NCBI RefSeq assembly: GCF_000374005.1
Contig: NZ_KB893137.1
Span: forward strand, 1 to 64,000
Direction of reading: 5' to 3'
DNA from: Kiloniella laminariae DSM 19542
Lineage (GTDB): Bacteria; Pseudomonadota; Alphaproteobacteria; Kiloniellales; Kiloniellaceae
DNA: 64,000 bases
The number at the start of each line of letters is the position of its first letter. Positions within the stretch are counted from its first letter, which is position 1. Shown piece by piece: positions 7,903 to 16,934 of this stretch. The translations under genes and the position numbers were made by a program. A model generated the notes under the pieces. It saw only the letters and a program-made list of their open reading frames with translations, made no database searches and had not been told where the DNA came from.

Positions 7903-10034
7903 TGCTGGATTGAGGCGATCAGTTTTTCACCTTCAACTGAATTGACGACATTGCGCAGGGCATTGATGACAGCAAGATCATAGCGATCATTGTTATCATC
8001 CAGGATTTCCAGAGCCCGTAGAGGTTCCAGCCCATGTCTGTAGGAGCGGGGCTCGATACGGGCGCAGAATACATCACAGGCCCCAAGAATACGGGCTGTG
8101 ACCAAGATATCATCCCCAGACAGGCCTTTGGGATAGCCTTCTCCATCAAGGCGTTCGTGCATCTGCATGATGGTTTCGAGAACAGGCAGATCGAAATCGA
8201 TGCCCCGCAACAGCTGCTGTGTGTGCTGGGGATGTTTCTGGATCTCGGCGATCTCTTCCGGAGTCAGGCGCTCGGGCTTGTTGAGGATTTCCCGTGGAAT
8301 GGCAAGTTTGCCGATCTGGGACAGGTTGGAGGCAATCTCCAGAGTGGCAACCTCGATGTCGCTGAGATTCATGCGTTTGCCAACCATGACCGCGAACTGG
8401 CTGACCCGACGGGAATGTCCACCAAGATAGGGATCACGCAGCTCGACCGCACGAACAAGGGCCGTGACCATCTGCTGGACGGCTTTTTCTTTTTTCCTCT
8501 GTTCCTCGACCAGATCGGTGACATCACGGAAAACCGAAACGATGCCAGAGACCTGGTCATCTTCGCCGATAAAGGGAACCTTGCTGATCTGCAAGTGATG
8601 TTCCTTGTTATCAAGGAAGACACGTTCATTGGCGGTGACGACATTGCCGGAAGCAACAGCCCGTTGATCGGTGATCGACATGCGGGCTGCTGTGCCGGTA
8701 CCGAAAATTGCGGCATCGTCCATGCCGACCAGCTGATCTTCGTCGCGTCCAACCCCTTTGGCAAAGGCAGCATTAACATAGCGGTAGCTGCCATCGACGG
8801 CTTTCAGACCGATAAAGTCGGCGATGGTGCCATTGATCTTGTCGAGCAGCTGTTTCTGGGCGTGAATGCGGTTGGCCAGCTCTTTGAATTGACGGGCAAG
8901 AGCACCGTTGTGTTCCGAACTCAGACGCCACCAGAAGGCCAGGAAAACCGAGGCGACAATCACGACGATCAGCGTGGCCATGAGAATGGCAATGTTCCGG
9001 AATTCAGCCAGACTTTTTTCAGCCTGGGCACGGTCAATCTCCTGAACTATCCAGAGCTGATCGGGTAGAAGTACAGCGCCGGCAGCATAGACGTCGGTTC
9101 CGTCGCCAGCCAGGCTGGGGCGCAGGTTGAAATCAAACAGCTGGCTCTGGGAAAGGTCAGAAGAAATCGGGCGGATCAGGCGGGAGTCCTGCGGGATGAT
9201 TTCCTGATACTTGTCGCCTGATTTCTGGACCAGCCGGGTTTCCTCGCCGATTTCGGAAAGGGCACGGGGAGAGAGAAATTCACTGATTTTTGTTGTAACA
9301 GGGAAGGTCAGCAACATCAGGCCGACCGGGATTTCTTCATCTGCTTCTGACTGGGCAGGCAAAACCGGGAGCAACAGGTCGATCACCAGTCCAGTTGCAT
9401 CCTGACGGATTGGCCCAAAGGCTGCGTCTTTATTGCCGAAATGAGCCAGTGCGAGGGCCTGTTGTTCGGCACTGACAGGATCAGACCCACTTGAGGTGAG
9501 ATAAGCAATACCTGTCCGGCCAAAAAGGTAGCTGGTGGTAAAATCGCTGTTGATGGTGAAATCGGTAAGGACCCGTTCCATGAAGGGGAACTGTTCAAAA
9601 AGTGAAACCCCCAAACCTGAATCCGGTTCTTCTCCTTCGGGGGACGGGGTGATTTGGGTGAAATCCCCGCCCGCCAGATCAACTTCGTAGGCAAAAAGGC
9701 GGAAAAGCTCGTTGGTGACAAGGCGATCTGACTGGGCCTTGACGGAATCAAGCCAGGCAAGAATAAGCTCGCTTCGTCCGGTGGCCAGAATCTCCTGACG
9801 TTCCTGCACCTTGGCCACAATTTCGCTTTTGCGGTTTTCGATGATCAGTCCGGGGACAAGGATTGACAGGAGAACCAGAGCCGCAATGACCAGCAGACCT
9901 GTTATCAGGGTGCGTCGGGGCATGGCGCTGCTGCTCGTCGCCATAGAGTTGATGGCGTGGAATTCAAATTTGTCTTTACCGTTTTTATTCTTCATCTTCT
10001 CCGCTCTTTCCCCCAAGGGAGAAATACTTGCCAC
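7899..10034 (-). CDS. Membrane PAS sensor with degenerate HD-GYP domain (candidate c-di-GMP receptor)
   Basis: The 711-aa protein has TM helices at about 42-64 and 347-369 enclosing a 280-residue periplasmic sensor region. A cytoplasmic linker, a PAS domain (about 395-510) and an HD-GYP module (about 525-700) follow. The GYP loop is intact (HERLDGEGYPKGL, 628-638), as are the first His (GHSRRV) and KHP. The signature HD pair of LHDIGK is replaced by Ser-Gln (LSQIGK, 571-576), and the usual HHE is MHE, so metal-dependent phosphodiesterase activity is unlikely. The gene starts 9 bases after lapG and overlaps the protease gene by 3. The start shown is a GTG; an ATG at 9995 with GGAG nearby is an alternative. 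By analogy with LapD, it could bind c-di-GMP inside and control LapG outside; this is inference. Confidence 0.85.
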   Translation of the reverse strand: MASISPLGERAEKMKNKNGKDKFEFHAINSMATSSSAMPRRTLITGLLVIAALVLLSILVPGLIIENRKSEIVAKVQERQEILATGRSELILAWLDSVKAQSDRLVTNELFRLFAYEVDLAGGDFTQITPSPEGEEPDSGLGVSLFEQFPFMERVLTDFTINSDFTTSYLFGRTGIAYLTSSGSDPVSAEQQALALAHFGNKDAAFGPIRQDATGLVIDLLLPVLPAQSEADEEIPVGLMLLTFPVTTKISEFLSPRALSEIGEETRLVQKSGDKYQEIIPQDSRLIRPISSDLSQSQLFDFNLRPSLAGDGTDVYAAGAVLLPDQLWIVQEIDRAQAEKSLAEFRNIAILMATLIVVIVASVFLAFWWRLSSEHNGALARQFKELANRIHAQKQLLDKINGTIADFIGLKAVDGSYRYVNAAFAKGVGRDEDQLVGMDDAAIFGTGTAARMSITDQRAVASGNVVTANERVFLDNKEHHLQISKVPFIGEDDQVSGIVSVFRDVTDLVEEQRKKEKAVQQMVTALVRAVELRDPYLGGHSRRVSQFAVMVGKRMNLSDIEVATLEIASNLSQIGKLAIPREILNKPERLTPEEIAEIQKHPQHTQQLLRGIDFDLPVLETIMQMHERLDGEGYPKGLSGDDILVTARILGACDVFCARIEPRSYRHGLEPLRALEILDDNNDRYDLAVINALRNVVNSVEGEKLIASIQH

Positions 10035-10043
10035 CTTGGTACA

Positions 10044-10730
10044 CTACTTGATATGTGCCCAACGTGTCGTCGCATTCATTGAATATTGTGGCACATAATG
10101 CCGGTATTTTGTATGGGTCAGGATCAGATTGGAAAGACTGTCCAAAATGAGGATGTCGTTTGGCTCATAGATTGCCAGAACGGCATGTCCAATGCCACGG
10201 ATACGGTCGAGTAAAATAACGATGCGTAACTCGCTATCCTGGAAGCCCAGTTCTTTCAGGGCATAATACTTGGCAATGGAGTAGTCCTCGCAATCTCCTG
10301 ATGTTTTCATAAACTGGTTTGGTGAAGCCCAGTACTCACTTACGCCATAGACTTCCTGATCAAGTTTGTAGGGCCATTTGTTGAAAAACCTGTTCACAGC
10401 ATCGAGTTTTTGTCGACGTGTCATATTCCGGGCTGCGTGTATAATTTTGCGCCAGGAGTTCTGCTGAGCAGTTTTACATTTGTTGATATCATTACTGCAG
10501 GCCTGAAACAGGTTCATGTCAGTCTTGGCCTTCTCAAGCACGCGCGCCCATTGTGGCAAGGCCTTGAACGACTTTGACTGAAACTCGACAGTATTGAAAA
10601 GTGCTGTTCCCTTGCCTTTCGCAGCCTTGGCCAGATCACCGAGGGTCTGAGCCTGAACAACAGGGGCAGGCATGGCGCTTAAAAGAACAGCGGCCAGAGT
10701 AGTTGCCTTTGTTAACTGCCTAAAGTTCAT
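10044..10730 (-). CDS. lapG: LapG-type periplasmic transglutaminase-like cysteine protease (BTLCP)
   Basis: The protein has an N-terminal signal peptide ending near VVQAQ (residues 1-28) and the BTLCP triad: Cys148 in SGDCEDYS, His183 in GHAVLAI and Asp198 in ILILDSLSN. About 228 residues is typical of LapG. In Pseudomonas, LapG is Ca-dependent, cuts the N-terminal retention module of the adhesin LapA, and is held inactive by LapD when c-di-GMP is high. Here it sits between the T1SS genes and a degenerate PAS/HD-GYP membrane protein, opposite a giant T1SS adhesin. ATG at 10730 is chosen over an adjoining GTG at 10733; neither has a clear ribosome-binding site. Confidence 0.92.
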   Translation of the reverse strand: MNFRQLTKATTLAAVLLSAMPAPVVQAQTLGDLAKAAKGKGTALFNTVEFQSKSFKALPQWARVLEKAKTDMNLFQACSNDINKCKTAQQNSWRKIIHAARNMTRRQKLDAVNRFFNKWPYKLDQEVYGVSEYWASPNQFMKTSGDCEDYSIAKYYALKELGFQDSELRIVILLDRIRGIGHAVLAIYEPNDILILDSLSNLILTHTKYRHYVPQYSMNATTRWAHIK

Positions 10731-10880
10731 CACCGATGGGTGCTCACGCTCGCCTGATCTCGTCTGTAAAACAAGTTCTCAAGATGACAATTACAGCTTA
10801 AGAGACAGTTAACTTTTTGCTTGAGGGCTTGCTTCTTTTTCTCGTTCACGCTGTGTTGATTGCTACAGCGGTTTTTTCGG

Positions 10881-10914
10881 GGCGGGAAAAATGAGAAACT
10901 CTCCCCGCCCTGAG
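10881..10914. other. G/C-rich hairpin between hlyD-like gene and lapG
   Basis: GGGCGGG pairs with CCCGCCC across about 17 bases, just after the HlyD-like stop. It has no T run on the minus strand, so it is a weak terminator at best and may damp read-through into lapG. Confidence 0.45.
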
Positions 10915-10928
10915 TTGTTTATCTGGAG

Positions 10929-12257
10929 CTATTTTTCGCGCAGGGCCGAATCCCGGGCTTTCAGGATCGGCTTGAGCAGATAGTCCATGACGGTTTTTTT
11001 GCCTGTCAGAATTTCGACATTCGCAGTCATACCGGGAATGATATCAAGTTCTTTGCCTTTGCTGACAATCTTGTTGTCGTCCGTACGAAGATAAACGCGG
11101 TAGAAACTTTCGCCCTGTTCATCCTTGATTGTACTGGCGGAAATACGTTCAAGCTTGCCTTCCATGCCGCCATAGATCGAGAAATCATAGGCTGTGATCT
11201 TGATTGTCGCTTTTTGACCCGCGCGTAAAAAGGCACGGTCGGACGGGCGGATCTGTGCCTCGACCAGCAGGGTGTCATCAAGGGGAATGATCTCGGCAAT
11301 ATCCTCGCCGGGACGGATCACCCCGCCGACCGTGTTGCGGTGGAGTTCCTTGATGGTTCCGCGGACAGGGGAACGGACATCTGTCCGGCGCACGATGTCT
11401 TCACCAGCCTCGCTACTTTCTGTAATGGCTTTTAATTCTGATCGGGCCCGGTTGAGTTCGTCGGAAACTTCAGCCTTGGTCGAGAGAACCAGCTCGTCAA
11501 TGCGTTGTTTGGCTTCTAGGGCGGCTCCCTCAAGGCGGGGTAGTCCGACCCGCAGTGTTCTGATTTCCCCCTGCAGATCGGCAACCTGTCTCTCGATACG
11601 GATCAGTTCCAGACGGGGAGAAATACCCTTCTGTACAAGAGGTTTTGTAATGTTGAGCTCGTCTGTTGCCAGGGAGAGGCTGTTGCTGAGCTGGGAAATC
11701 CGGCTTTTGACTTCTGCAATTTCCTGTTGCCGCTGGCGGGCCTGGTTTTCCAGAACCTGGATCTGGGCTTCCTGTTGACGCATGCGTGCGTCATAGAGGG
11801 CCTGCTGGTCTCTGACCTGATCCGGAGCAGTCTCTTTGGTTGTATCCGAGAAAATCAGTTTTTCCCCGCTCAACTCTGCTGTGAGGCGTTCGACGGTTGC
11901 AGTGAGAATTTCCAGCTGGCTTTGGGACTGGTTGGCATCAGCGATAGCCGCAGAGTTATCAATCCGCACCAGAATATCACCAATGTTTACCTCATCCCCT
12001 TCCCGGACGAGAATTTCCGAGATGATCCCACCTTCCAGGTTTTGAATAACCTGGGTTTTTCTGGAAGGGACAATCGTGCCTTCCCCCCGGGTGACTTCGT
12101 CGAGTTCGGCCAGGCTGGCCCAGATGCCAAAAGTCAGGAAAAACAAAAAAGCGGTAAAGGTCAGTGTATAGGCGATGCGCCGTCCCTTGCGAAAGGTGGC
12201 CGCATGGAGATCCGGCATAAAAAGCAGATCTTCGTCTTTTTTAGACATGGAAGACAT
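10929..12257 (-). CDS. Type I secretion periplasmic adaptor (HlyD/LapC family)
   Basis: The 442-aa protein has the usual adaptor plan: a cytoplasmic N-terminus, one TM segment at about 28-50 (LTFTAFLFFLTFGIWASLAEL), a biotinyl-lipoyl half (VIQNLEGGIISEILVREGD), a long coiled coil at about 110-275, a second lipoyl half (RSPVRGTIKEL) and a beta-barrel C-terminus ending in MDYLLKPILKARDSALREK. It links the inner-membrane ABC transporter to an outer-membrane TolC-like channel, which is not in this window. An AAGGA site precedes the ATG. It follows the ABC gene by 61 bases, so the two are likely cotranscribed. Confidence 0.93.
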   Translation of the reverse strand: MSSMSKKDEDLLFMPDLHAATFRKGRRIAYTLTFTAFLFFLTFGIWASLAELDEVTRGEGTIVPSRKTQVIQNLEGGIISEILVREGDEVNIGDILVRIDNSAAIADANQSQSQLEILTATVERLTAELSGEKLIFSDTTKETAPDQVRDQQALYDARMRQQEAQIQVLENQARQRQQEIAEVKSRISQLSNSLSLATDELNITKPLVQKGISPRLELIRIERQVADLQGEIRTLRVGLPRLEGAALEAKQRIDELVLSTKAEVSDELNRARSELKAITESSEAGEDIVRRTDVRSPVRGTIKELHRNTVGGVIRPGEDIAEIIPLDDTLLVEAQIRPSDRAFLRAGQKATIKITAYDFSIYGGMEGKLERISASTIKDEQGESFYRVYLRTDDNKIVSKGKELDIIPGMTANVEILTGKKTVMDYLLKPILKARDSALREK

Positions 12258-12318
12258 AACAGTCCTTTTCCTTGTGCCTTAAGGTCGTGGTTTAAGAGGA
12301 ACTTGCTGTTGCGGAGCC

Positions 12319-14586
12319 CTAGCCTGCATTGGCCCGGATCTGCCCCTGTTTCAGGGCTTCCAGGACCTCGGCCTTTGGTCCGTCAGCAACAATACGTCCA
12401 CTATCAACAATGATAAGCCTGTCGACCAGGGTGAGCAGCGAGCTCCGGTGTGTCACCAACACCAGAGTTTTCCCGGCAACCACCTTTGTCAGACGGGTCT
12501 TGAAACCTGCCTCTGATGAGTTGTCCATGCCGCTTGTCGGTTCATCCATTAGCAGGACTGGAGGGTCAAGCAACAGAGAGCGGGCGATTACGACGGCCTG
12601 TCTTTGTCCCCCGGAAAGTGACATGCCACGTTCGCCGACCTGCAGGTCAAATCCGTGAGGATGGGTTTTGAGAAAGTCGGTCACGCCTGCGAGGGTCGCT
12701 GCGCGCAGGATCGTCTGGTCATCCACATGAGGCGACCCAAAGGAGATGTTTTCCTTCACCGAGCCGAAAAACAGGTAATTGTCCTGAGAGACATAGCCGA
12801 TATTCCGTCTTAGATCTGCAGGATCAATCTGTCTGATGTCGGTACCGTCCGCCAGAATAGATCCCTCGGTCGGGTCGTAGAGGCCGAGTATCAGGCGGGC
12901 AATGGTTGACTTGCCGGACCCGATGCGTCCCAGAACCCCGACGCGTTCGCCAGGCCTGATCTTGAGACTGATGTTGTCGAGTGCTTTCACTTCCTGTCCG
13001 GGATAGTTGAAAGTAACTTTTTTCAGCTCGATTTCACCGCTCAGTCTTGGTCGGTGCAGATAAGTTTTGTCGAGAGAGCGCTCAACCTCGGCATTCATGA
13101 TGTTATCAAGTGACTTGAGGGCAACACGAGACTGCTGCAGCCGTGTCAGCATACCCGCGATGGTTCCCAGCGGGGCCAGGGCACGACCGCTGAGCATGGT
13201 CGAGGCAACCAGGGCACCCATAGTCATTTCCTTCTCGATGATCAGGAAAACACCGACAATCACGACAACAACGGTTGTCATCTGGATTGCGAGCTGGGCA
13301 AAGGTGGTCGAAATCCCGGAAAGGAGTTTGGCCTTGCCTGCTGAATCTGCAGTCAAGCCGACAAAACGTTCCCAGGAACGCTGAATACGTCCTTCTGCGG
13401 CACAGGTCTTGATGGTTTCGAGCCCATCAATAGTTTCCACCAGCAAGGCGTGTTTCTGGCTTGATTCCTTGTGGGTTTTCTCGATCACCTTGCGCAGCGG
13501 GATCTGGAGAATAAAACCAACGCCGATAACCAGAGGAACGACAACCAGGGGAACTATGGCAATCTGGGGTGCCGCGACAAGCGAAATGATCCAGATAAAG
13601 AGGAAAATAAAGGGAAGATCGATCAAGGCGACCAGAGTTCCCGAAGTAAAGAAATCCCGCAGTGATTCAAACTCGCGCAGATTGTTTGCCATGGCCCCTG
13701 TTGAGGGGGGTTTGTTGGAAAGTTTCATGGCCATGAGCTGCTCAAGCAACCGGCTGGCGATAATGACATCCGCGTTCTTTCCTGCGACATCAACCAGATA
13801 GGTTCGCAGGTTTTTCATGACAAATTCGAAGGTAAATACCGTCGCCACACCGATGGCCAGAACAGCAAGTGTTTCACTGGCACCATTTGGCACCACGCGG
13901 TCGTAAACGTTCATGATAAAGAGCGGACTGGCGATGGCAAACATGTTGATAAGAACGGATGCCATCATCACATGGCTGTAGATTGGCCAGAATTTTAACA
14001 GTGTGCCCCAGAACCAGGCTTTGGGTTTCTTGAGCTGTATGTCCGACGCACGGGAATCAAACTTATATTCGGCGCGGGCAAAAATGGCGAAACCCATATA
14101 CTGCTCTTGCAGCTCGGCGAGAGGTACGCTTTTCTCTCCCCGGCCTTCTGGAACGGCGATAGAAGCGGTGCCAGAGGGATTGTAGCTCAAAAGAATGCAG
14201 GCGCCGCCCTGCTTCAGAAGCAGAATGCAGGGCAGGGTCATGGGCTGGATGTCTTTGATCGTTGCCCGGCGCACAGTACGTGCTGTCAGTCCTGCTCGTT
14301 CTGCCGCCCGGACTGCGAGATCCGGCGAGAACTGGGCACCGCTGTGCGGCAGGCCTGCTTTTAAGGCCTCAACCGAGATCGGTCGTTGCATCATCGAGGC
14401 CAACATGAAGACACACTCCAGCAGCGGGTCTTCGAAGTTTACTGATCCTGGATCAAGTTGCCATTCGGCCTTGGGTGGAAGGCCACCCTCGATTACATCT
14501 GACGGTTTTAGAACAGCAGCTTTCTGTTCGTCACCGGAAACCTTGTCACCATCCATAGGTTGGGTCGCCGTTTTTTTTGAACTCAT
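12319..14586 (-). CDS. Type I secretion ABC transporter (LapB-like, C39-like domain without catalytic Cys)
   Basis: The 755-aa protein has three parts: a C39 peptidase-like N-terminal domain (about 50-170), a six-helix exporter domain and an ATPase. The peptidase-like domain starts DPLLECVFML and lacks the Gln/Cys/His catalytic set of true C39 domains, so it should be a docking domain for uncleaved T1SS substrates, as in HlyB/LapB. The ATPase has GRIGSGKS (Walker A), LSGGQRQ and VLLMDEPTSGMD (Walker B). GGGGGTATA precedes the ATG. Its expected substrate is the giant adhesin encoded convergently at 1-6252. It is the first gene of the minus-strand secretion set. Confidence 0.94.
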   Translation of the reverse strand: MSSKKTATQPMDGDKVSGDEQKAAVLKPSDVIEGGLPPKAEWQLDPGSVNFEDPLLECVFMLASMMQRPISVEALKAGLPHSGAQFSPDLAVRAAERAGLTARTVRRATIKDIQPMTLPCILLLKQGGACILLSYNPSGTASIAVPEGRGEKSVPLAELQEQYMGFAIFARAEYKFDSRASDIQLKKPKAWFWGTLLKFWPIYSHVMMASVLINMFAIASPLFIMNVYDRVVPNGASETLAVLAIGVATVFTFEFVMKNLRTYLVDVAGKNADVIIASRLLEQLMAMKLSNKPPSTGAMANNLREFESLRDFFTSGTLVALIDLPFIFLFIWIISLVAAPQIAIVPLVVVPLVIGVGFILQIPLRKVIEKTHKESSQKHALLVETIDGLETIKTCAAEGRIQRSWERFVGLTADSAGKAKLLSGISTTFAQLAIQMTTVVVVIVGVFLIIEKEMTMGALVASTMLSGRALAPLGTIAGMLTRLQQSRVALKSLDNIMNAEVERSLDKTYLHRPRLSGEIELKKVTFNYPGQEVKALDNISLKIRPGERVGVLGRIGSGKSTIARLILGLYDPTEGSILADGTDIRQIDPADLRRNIGYVSQDNYLFFGSVKENISFGSPHVDDQTILRAATLAGVTDFLKTHPHGFDLQVGERGMSLSGGQRQAVVIARSLLLDPPVLLMDEPTSGMDNSSEAGFKTRLTKVVAGKTLVLVTHRSSLLTLVDRLIIVDSGRIVADGPKAEVLEALKQGQIRANAG

Positions 14587-14901
14587 TATACCCCCGATCC
14601 CCCTATACCAAATTTCCGGATAGCCCTGCTGGGAGTTGCAGGATCCGGTTACGTATAACTGTTTGTCTTGTTTATATCCAATTAACCTTAATCTTTATAT
14701 TACTTTGACTGTTTAAGGTTAACGAATAATTGAATAGGCACAGAGTTTCCGAGTCTAAACCTGATCGGGAAAGATCATATTAACAAATTCCAGGAAATTT
14801 TTCCGGTATTTCGGGGAAGGGGGAAATCCCAAAGCAGAAGCAAGAGTTTTGCTATTAATCGAATTTGGCCTGCTCAAATTATTATCACACAAATTTCCAT
14901 A
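14587..14901 (-). promoter_or_regulatory. AT-rich control region upstream of the type I secretion genes
   Basis: These 315 bases carry no gene. They hold a perfect 10-bp inverted repeat, TTAACCTTAA at 14682-14691 and TTAAGGTTAA at 14713-14722, with a 21-base spacer. It lies about 100-135 bases before the ABC transporter start in a notably AT-rich stretch, as expected of an operator or promoter. Which protein binds is unknown. Confidence 0.45.
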
Positions 14902-15276
14902 TCAGGGGACGGTTGCTTCTTTCAGATAGGCGATCAGGTTTTGAATATCTTCATCTTTTTTCAACCCGGCCAAAGACATTCGAGTGCCGGGGACAAGGGC
15001 TTTGGGCTTTTTGAGGAAGGTGGCAAGATTTTCTTCTGTCCAGGTCAGGCCGGAGTTTTGCATCGGGTCCGAGTATTTGAAACCTTCGATTGAAGCTGCG
15101 GGGCGGTTTATGATACCGGCAAGGTCAGGGCCAATTTTGCTCTTGCCGATGGCATGACAGGCTTTGCACTTGTTAAATACCTTTTTTCCTGCGTCAACAT
15201 CGGCTGCTGCAGCAGCTGAAGCCACCAAGGAAAGGGTAAGGACAATACCCCAAAATGTCTTTGTGTTCCTCGCCAT
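14902..15276 (-). CDS. Periplasmic class I cytochrome c
   Basis: The 124-aa precursor has a signal peptide (residues 1-25, ending AAAAA), one haem-attachment motif CKACH at 37-41 and a probable axial Met100 in PGTRMSLAGL. Size and layout match cytochrome c550/c2-type soluble electron carriers. It is about 60% alike, by eye, to the second cytochrome at 16935-17312; the two flank an FAD-dependent oxidase gene. It probably carries electrons in the periplasm; a partner cannot be named from sequence. Confidence 0.92.
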   Translation of the reverse strand: MARNTKTFWGIVLTLSLVASAAAAADVDAGKKVFNKCKACHAIGKSKIGPDLAGIINRPAASIEGFKYSDPMQNSGLTWTEENLATFLKKPKALVPGTRMSLAGLKKDEDIQNLIAYLKEATVP

Positions 15277-15408
15277 CGAATTCTCTCCGTATTTTGTTGC
15301 TGGAAACAGATCTCAAGCAGGTTTTGCCTCCTTTGCCCTGTTCCTGAAAGCATGATGGCGTGGGAAAACCGCTTTGTCTGCTGTCTCGCGAACAAGTGAA
15401 CGTTCGTG

Positions 15409-16734
15409 TTATCTTTGCAGGGAGCGGAGCTTGTCTTTCAGGCCGATATAGAGAAAACCCAGTCTCAAGATCTGGTTTTTAAGAAAGGGGCTGTCCGGTA
15501 TCGACCATTGGGGAACCGAGGCGAGCAGATCAAATTTTTCTGCAATGCCCGTGACCAGATCAGCCATTAGTTTCCCGCCCAAAGCACCCAGTGCAAGGCC
15601 GTGTCCGGTATAACCCTGGGCATAGAAGATATTTGGTGCCAACCTGCCAAAATCCGGTAAATGACTAAAGGTATTACAGAAGGTCCCGCCCCAGGAATAA
15701 TCTATCCGAACCCGGGCGAGCTGGGGATATATTTTCAACATATGAGCCTGCACTATTTTGTCGATACCTTTGGGGTGGCGGCCCGGCAGACCCAGCCCTC
15801 CGCCAAAAATCAGGCGGTTGTCAGGAGTGAGGCGATAGTAATAGACCTGGTTATGTGAGTCCCACAGGCAACTTCTGTTCCTGATGATATTCTCGATCAG
15901 GTGATCCGGAAGTGGTGCGGTGGTCAGTTGAAAATTTTCTGCGGGTAAAATTTTCCGGGACATCTTTCTGTTCAGGGGACCGAGATAACCGTTACACCCC
16001 ACGATGACAAAGCTGGCGGTTACAGATCCGTTGGCGGTTGTAACCCTTGCGGGGTCGGTTTTCCGGATGTCTTGCACAGCTGATGTTTCAAATATTCTGA
16101 CACCGGCTTTGATACAGGCCCTGGCGTAGCCGAGTGCAAGATTAAGGGGGTGGAGATGCCCTGCTGTTGGATCATAGAGAGCACCAACATAGGCGTTTGA
16201 GCCGCTGATATCGTTTGTTTCTTCTTTATTCAGCAACTGATAATGCCCGTACCCATAGTCGTCACGGACGATGGCAGTATGTTCTTGGTAATAGGAAAAA
16301 TCGCCTTTTGTCACGGCGCAGCCCATATTTCCGGGGGTGTAGTCACACTCGATATTGTGTTCCCGGATCAGGTCTTTCACCAGTGATTTTGCATCCTCGG
16401 CAATATCCCACAGCGCCCGGGCACGTTCTTTGCCGTACTTGCGGATCAGGTCCGGCTGAAACACGGTGTGGGCGCTGCCAAGCTGCCCCCCGTTTCTTCC
16501 TGATGCTCCCCAGGCAATCCGGTTGCTTTCCAGCAAGACAACGCTGTACCCCCTTTGTGCCAAGTGAAGAGCAGCTGACAATCCTGTATAGCCTGCTCCG
16601 ATTACACAGACATCGCAGGAAAGATCCTCGGTCAAAGGGGAGTGACGAGGATGTTCTGTTGCTGTCGCAAGGTAATAGGACTGGGGATAATCCATAGGTT
16701 TATGAGGCAAGGGCATGGCATTTGTACCTGGCAT
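15409..16734 (-). CDS. FAD-dependent amine/amino-acid oxidoreductase (DAO family, PuuB-like)
   Basis: The 441-aa protein has an FAD-binding Rossmann motif near residue 43 (VCVIGAGYTGLSAALHLA) and the SGRNGGQL segment typical of gamma-glutamylputrescine oxidase and related D-amino-acid-oxidase-fold enzymes. The C-terminal motif YAQGYTGHGLALGALGGK is also characteristic. It probably oxidises a polyamine-derived or N-substituted amino acid. The exact substrate is not determinable, and no other puu genes lie nearby. It sits between two cytochrome c genes on the same strand but is separated from the upstream one by a very strong hairpin, so it is probably transcribed on its own. Later starts (for example at MPLPHKP) are possible. 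Confidence 0.85.
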   Translation of the reverse strand: MPGTNAMPLPHKPMDYPQSYYLATATEHPRHSPLTEDLSCDVCVIGAGYTGLSAALHLAQRGYSVVLLESNRIAWGASGRNGGQLGSAHTVFQPDLIRKYGKERARALWDIAEDAKSLVKDLIREHNIECDYTPGNMGCAVTKGDFSYYQEHTAIVRDDYGYGHYQLLNKEETNDISGSNAYVGALYDPTAGHLHPLNLALGYARACIKAGVRIFETSAVQDIRKTDPARVTTANGSVTASFVIVGCNGYLGPLNRKMSRKILPAENFQLTTAPLPDHLIENIIRNRSCLWDSHNQVYYYRLTPDNRLIFGGGLGLPGRHPKGIDKIVQAHMLKIYPQLARVRIDYSWGGTFCNTFSHLPDFGRLAPNIFYAQGYTGHGLALGALGGKLMADLVTGIAEKFDLLASVPQWSIPDSPFLKNQILRLGFLYIGLKDKLRSLQR

Positions 16735-16866
16735 ACGGTTAAAGTCCTCCGAACAGCGGGTGGCCCTTTTGAGCCCGGCCAGATAGTAGATTATATTATT
16801 TTATCTAAATGCTCAAATAAATATATAAAGCCAGAAAATCCTAGAAGTTGTTTTCAGAAAAACAGT

Positions 16867-16922
16867 CGTAGAAAACAAAGAAGCCCGGGCATTTTCATGC
16901 CCGGGCTTCTTTGTTTTCTACG
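16867..16922 (-). terminator. Very long perfect inverted repeat after the cytochrome c gene
   Basis: Arms of 25 perfectly paired bases (16867-16891 and 16898-16922) surround a 6-base loop; the G/C-rich core is AAGCCCGGGCA. It starts 13 bases past the cytochrome stop. T-rich flanks on both strands suggest a bidirectional terminator, though the stem is unusually long for one. Confidence 0.75.
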
Positions 16923-16934
16923 GAGATCAGCAGG

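Noticed and set aside
8034-9068. 344-aa plus-strand frame antisense to the PAS/HD-GYP gene
   Set aside because: A shadow of a well-supported gene; low-complexity composition and no domain motifs.
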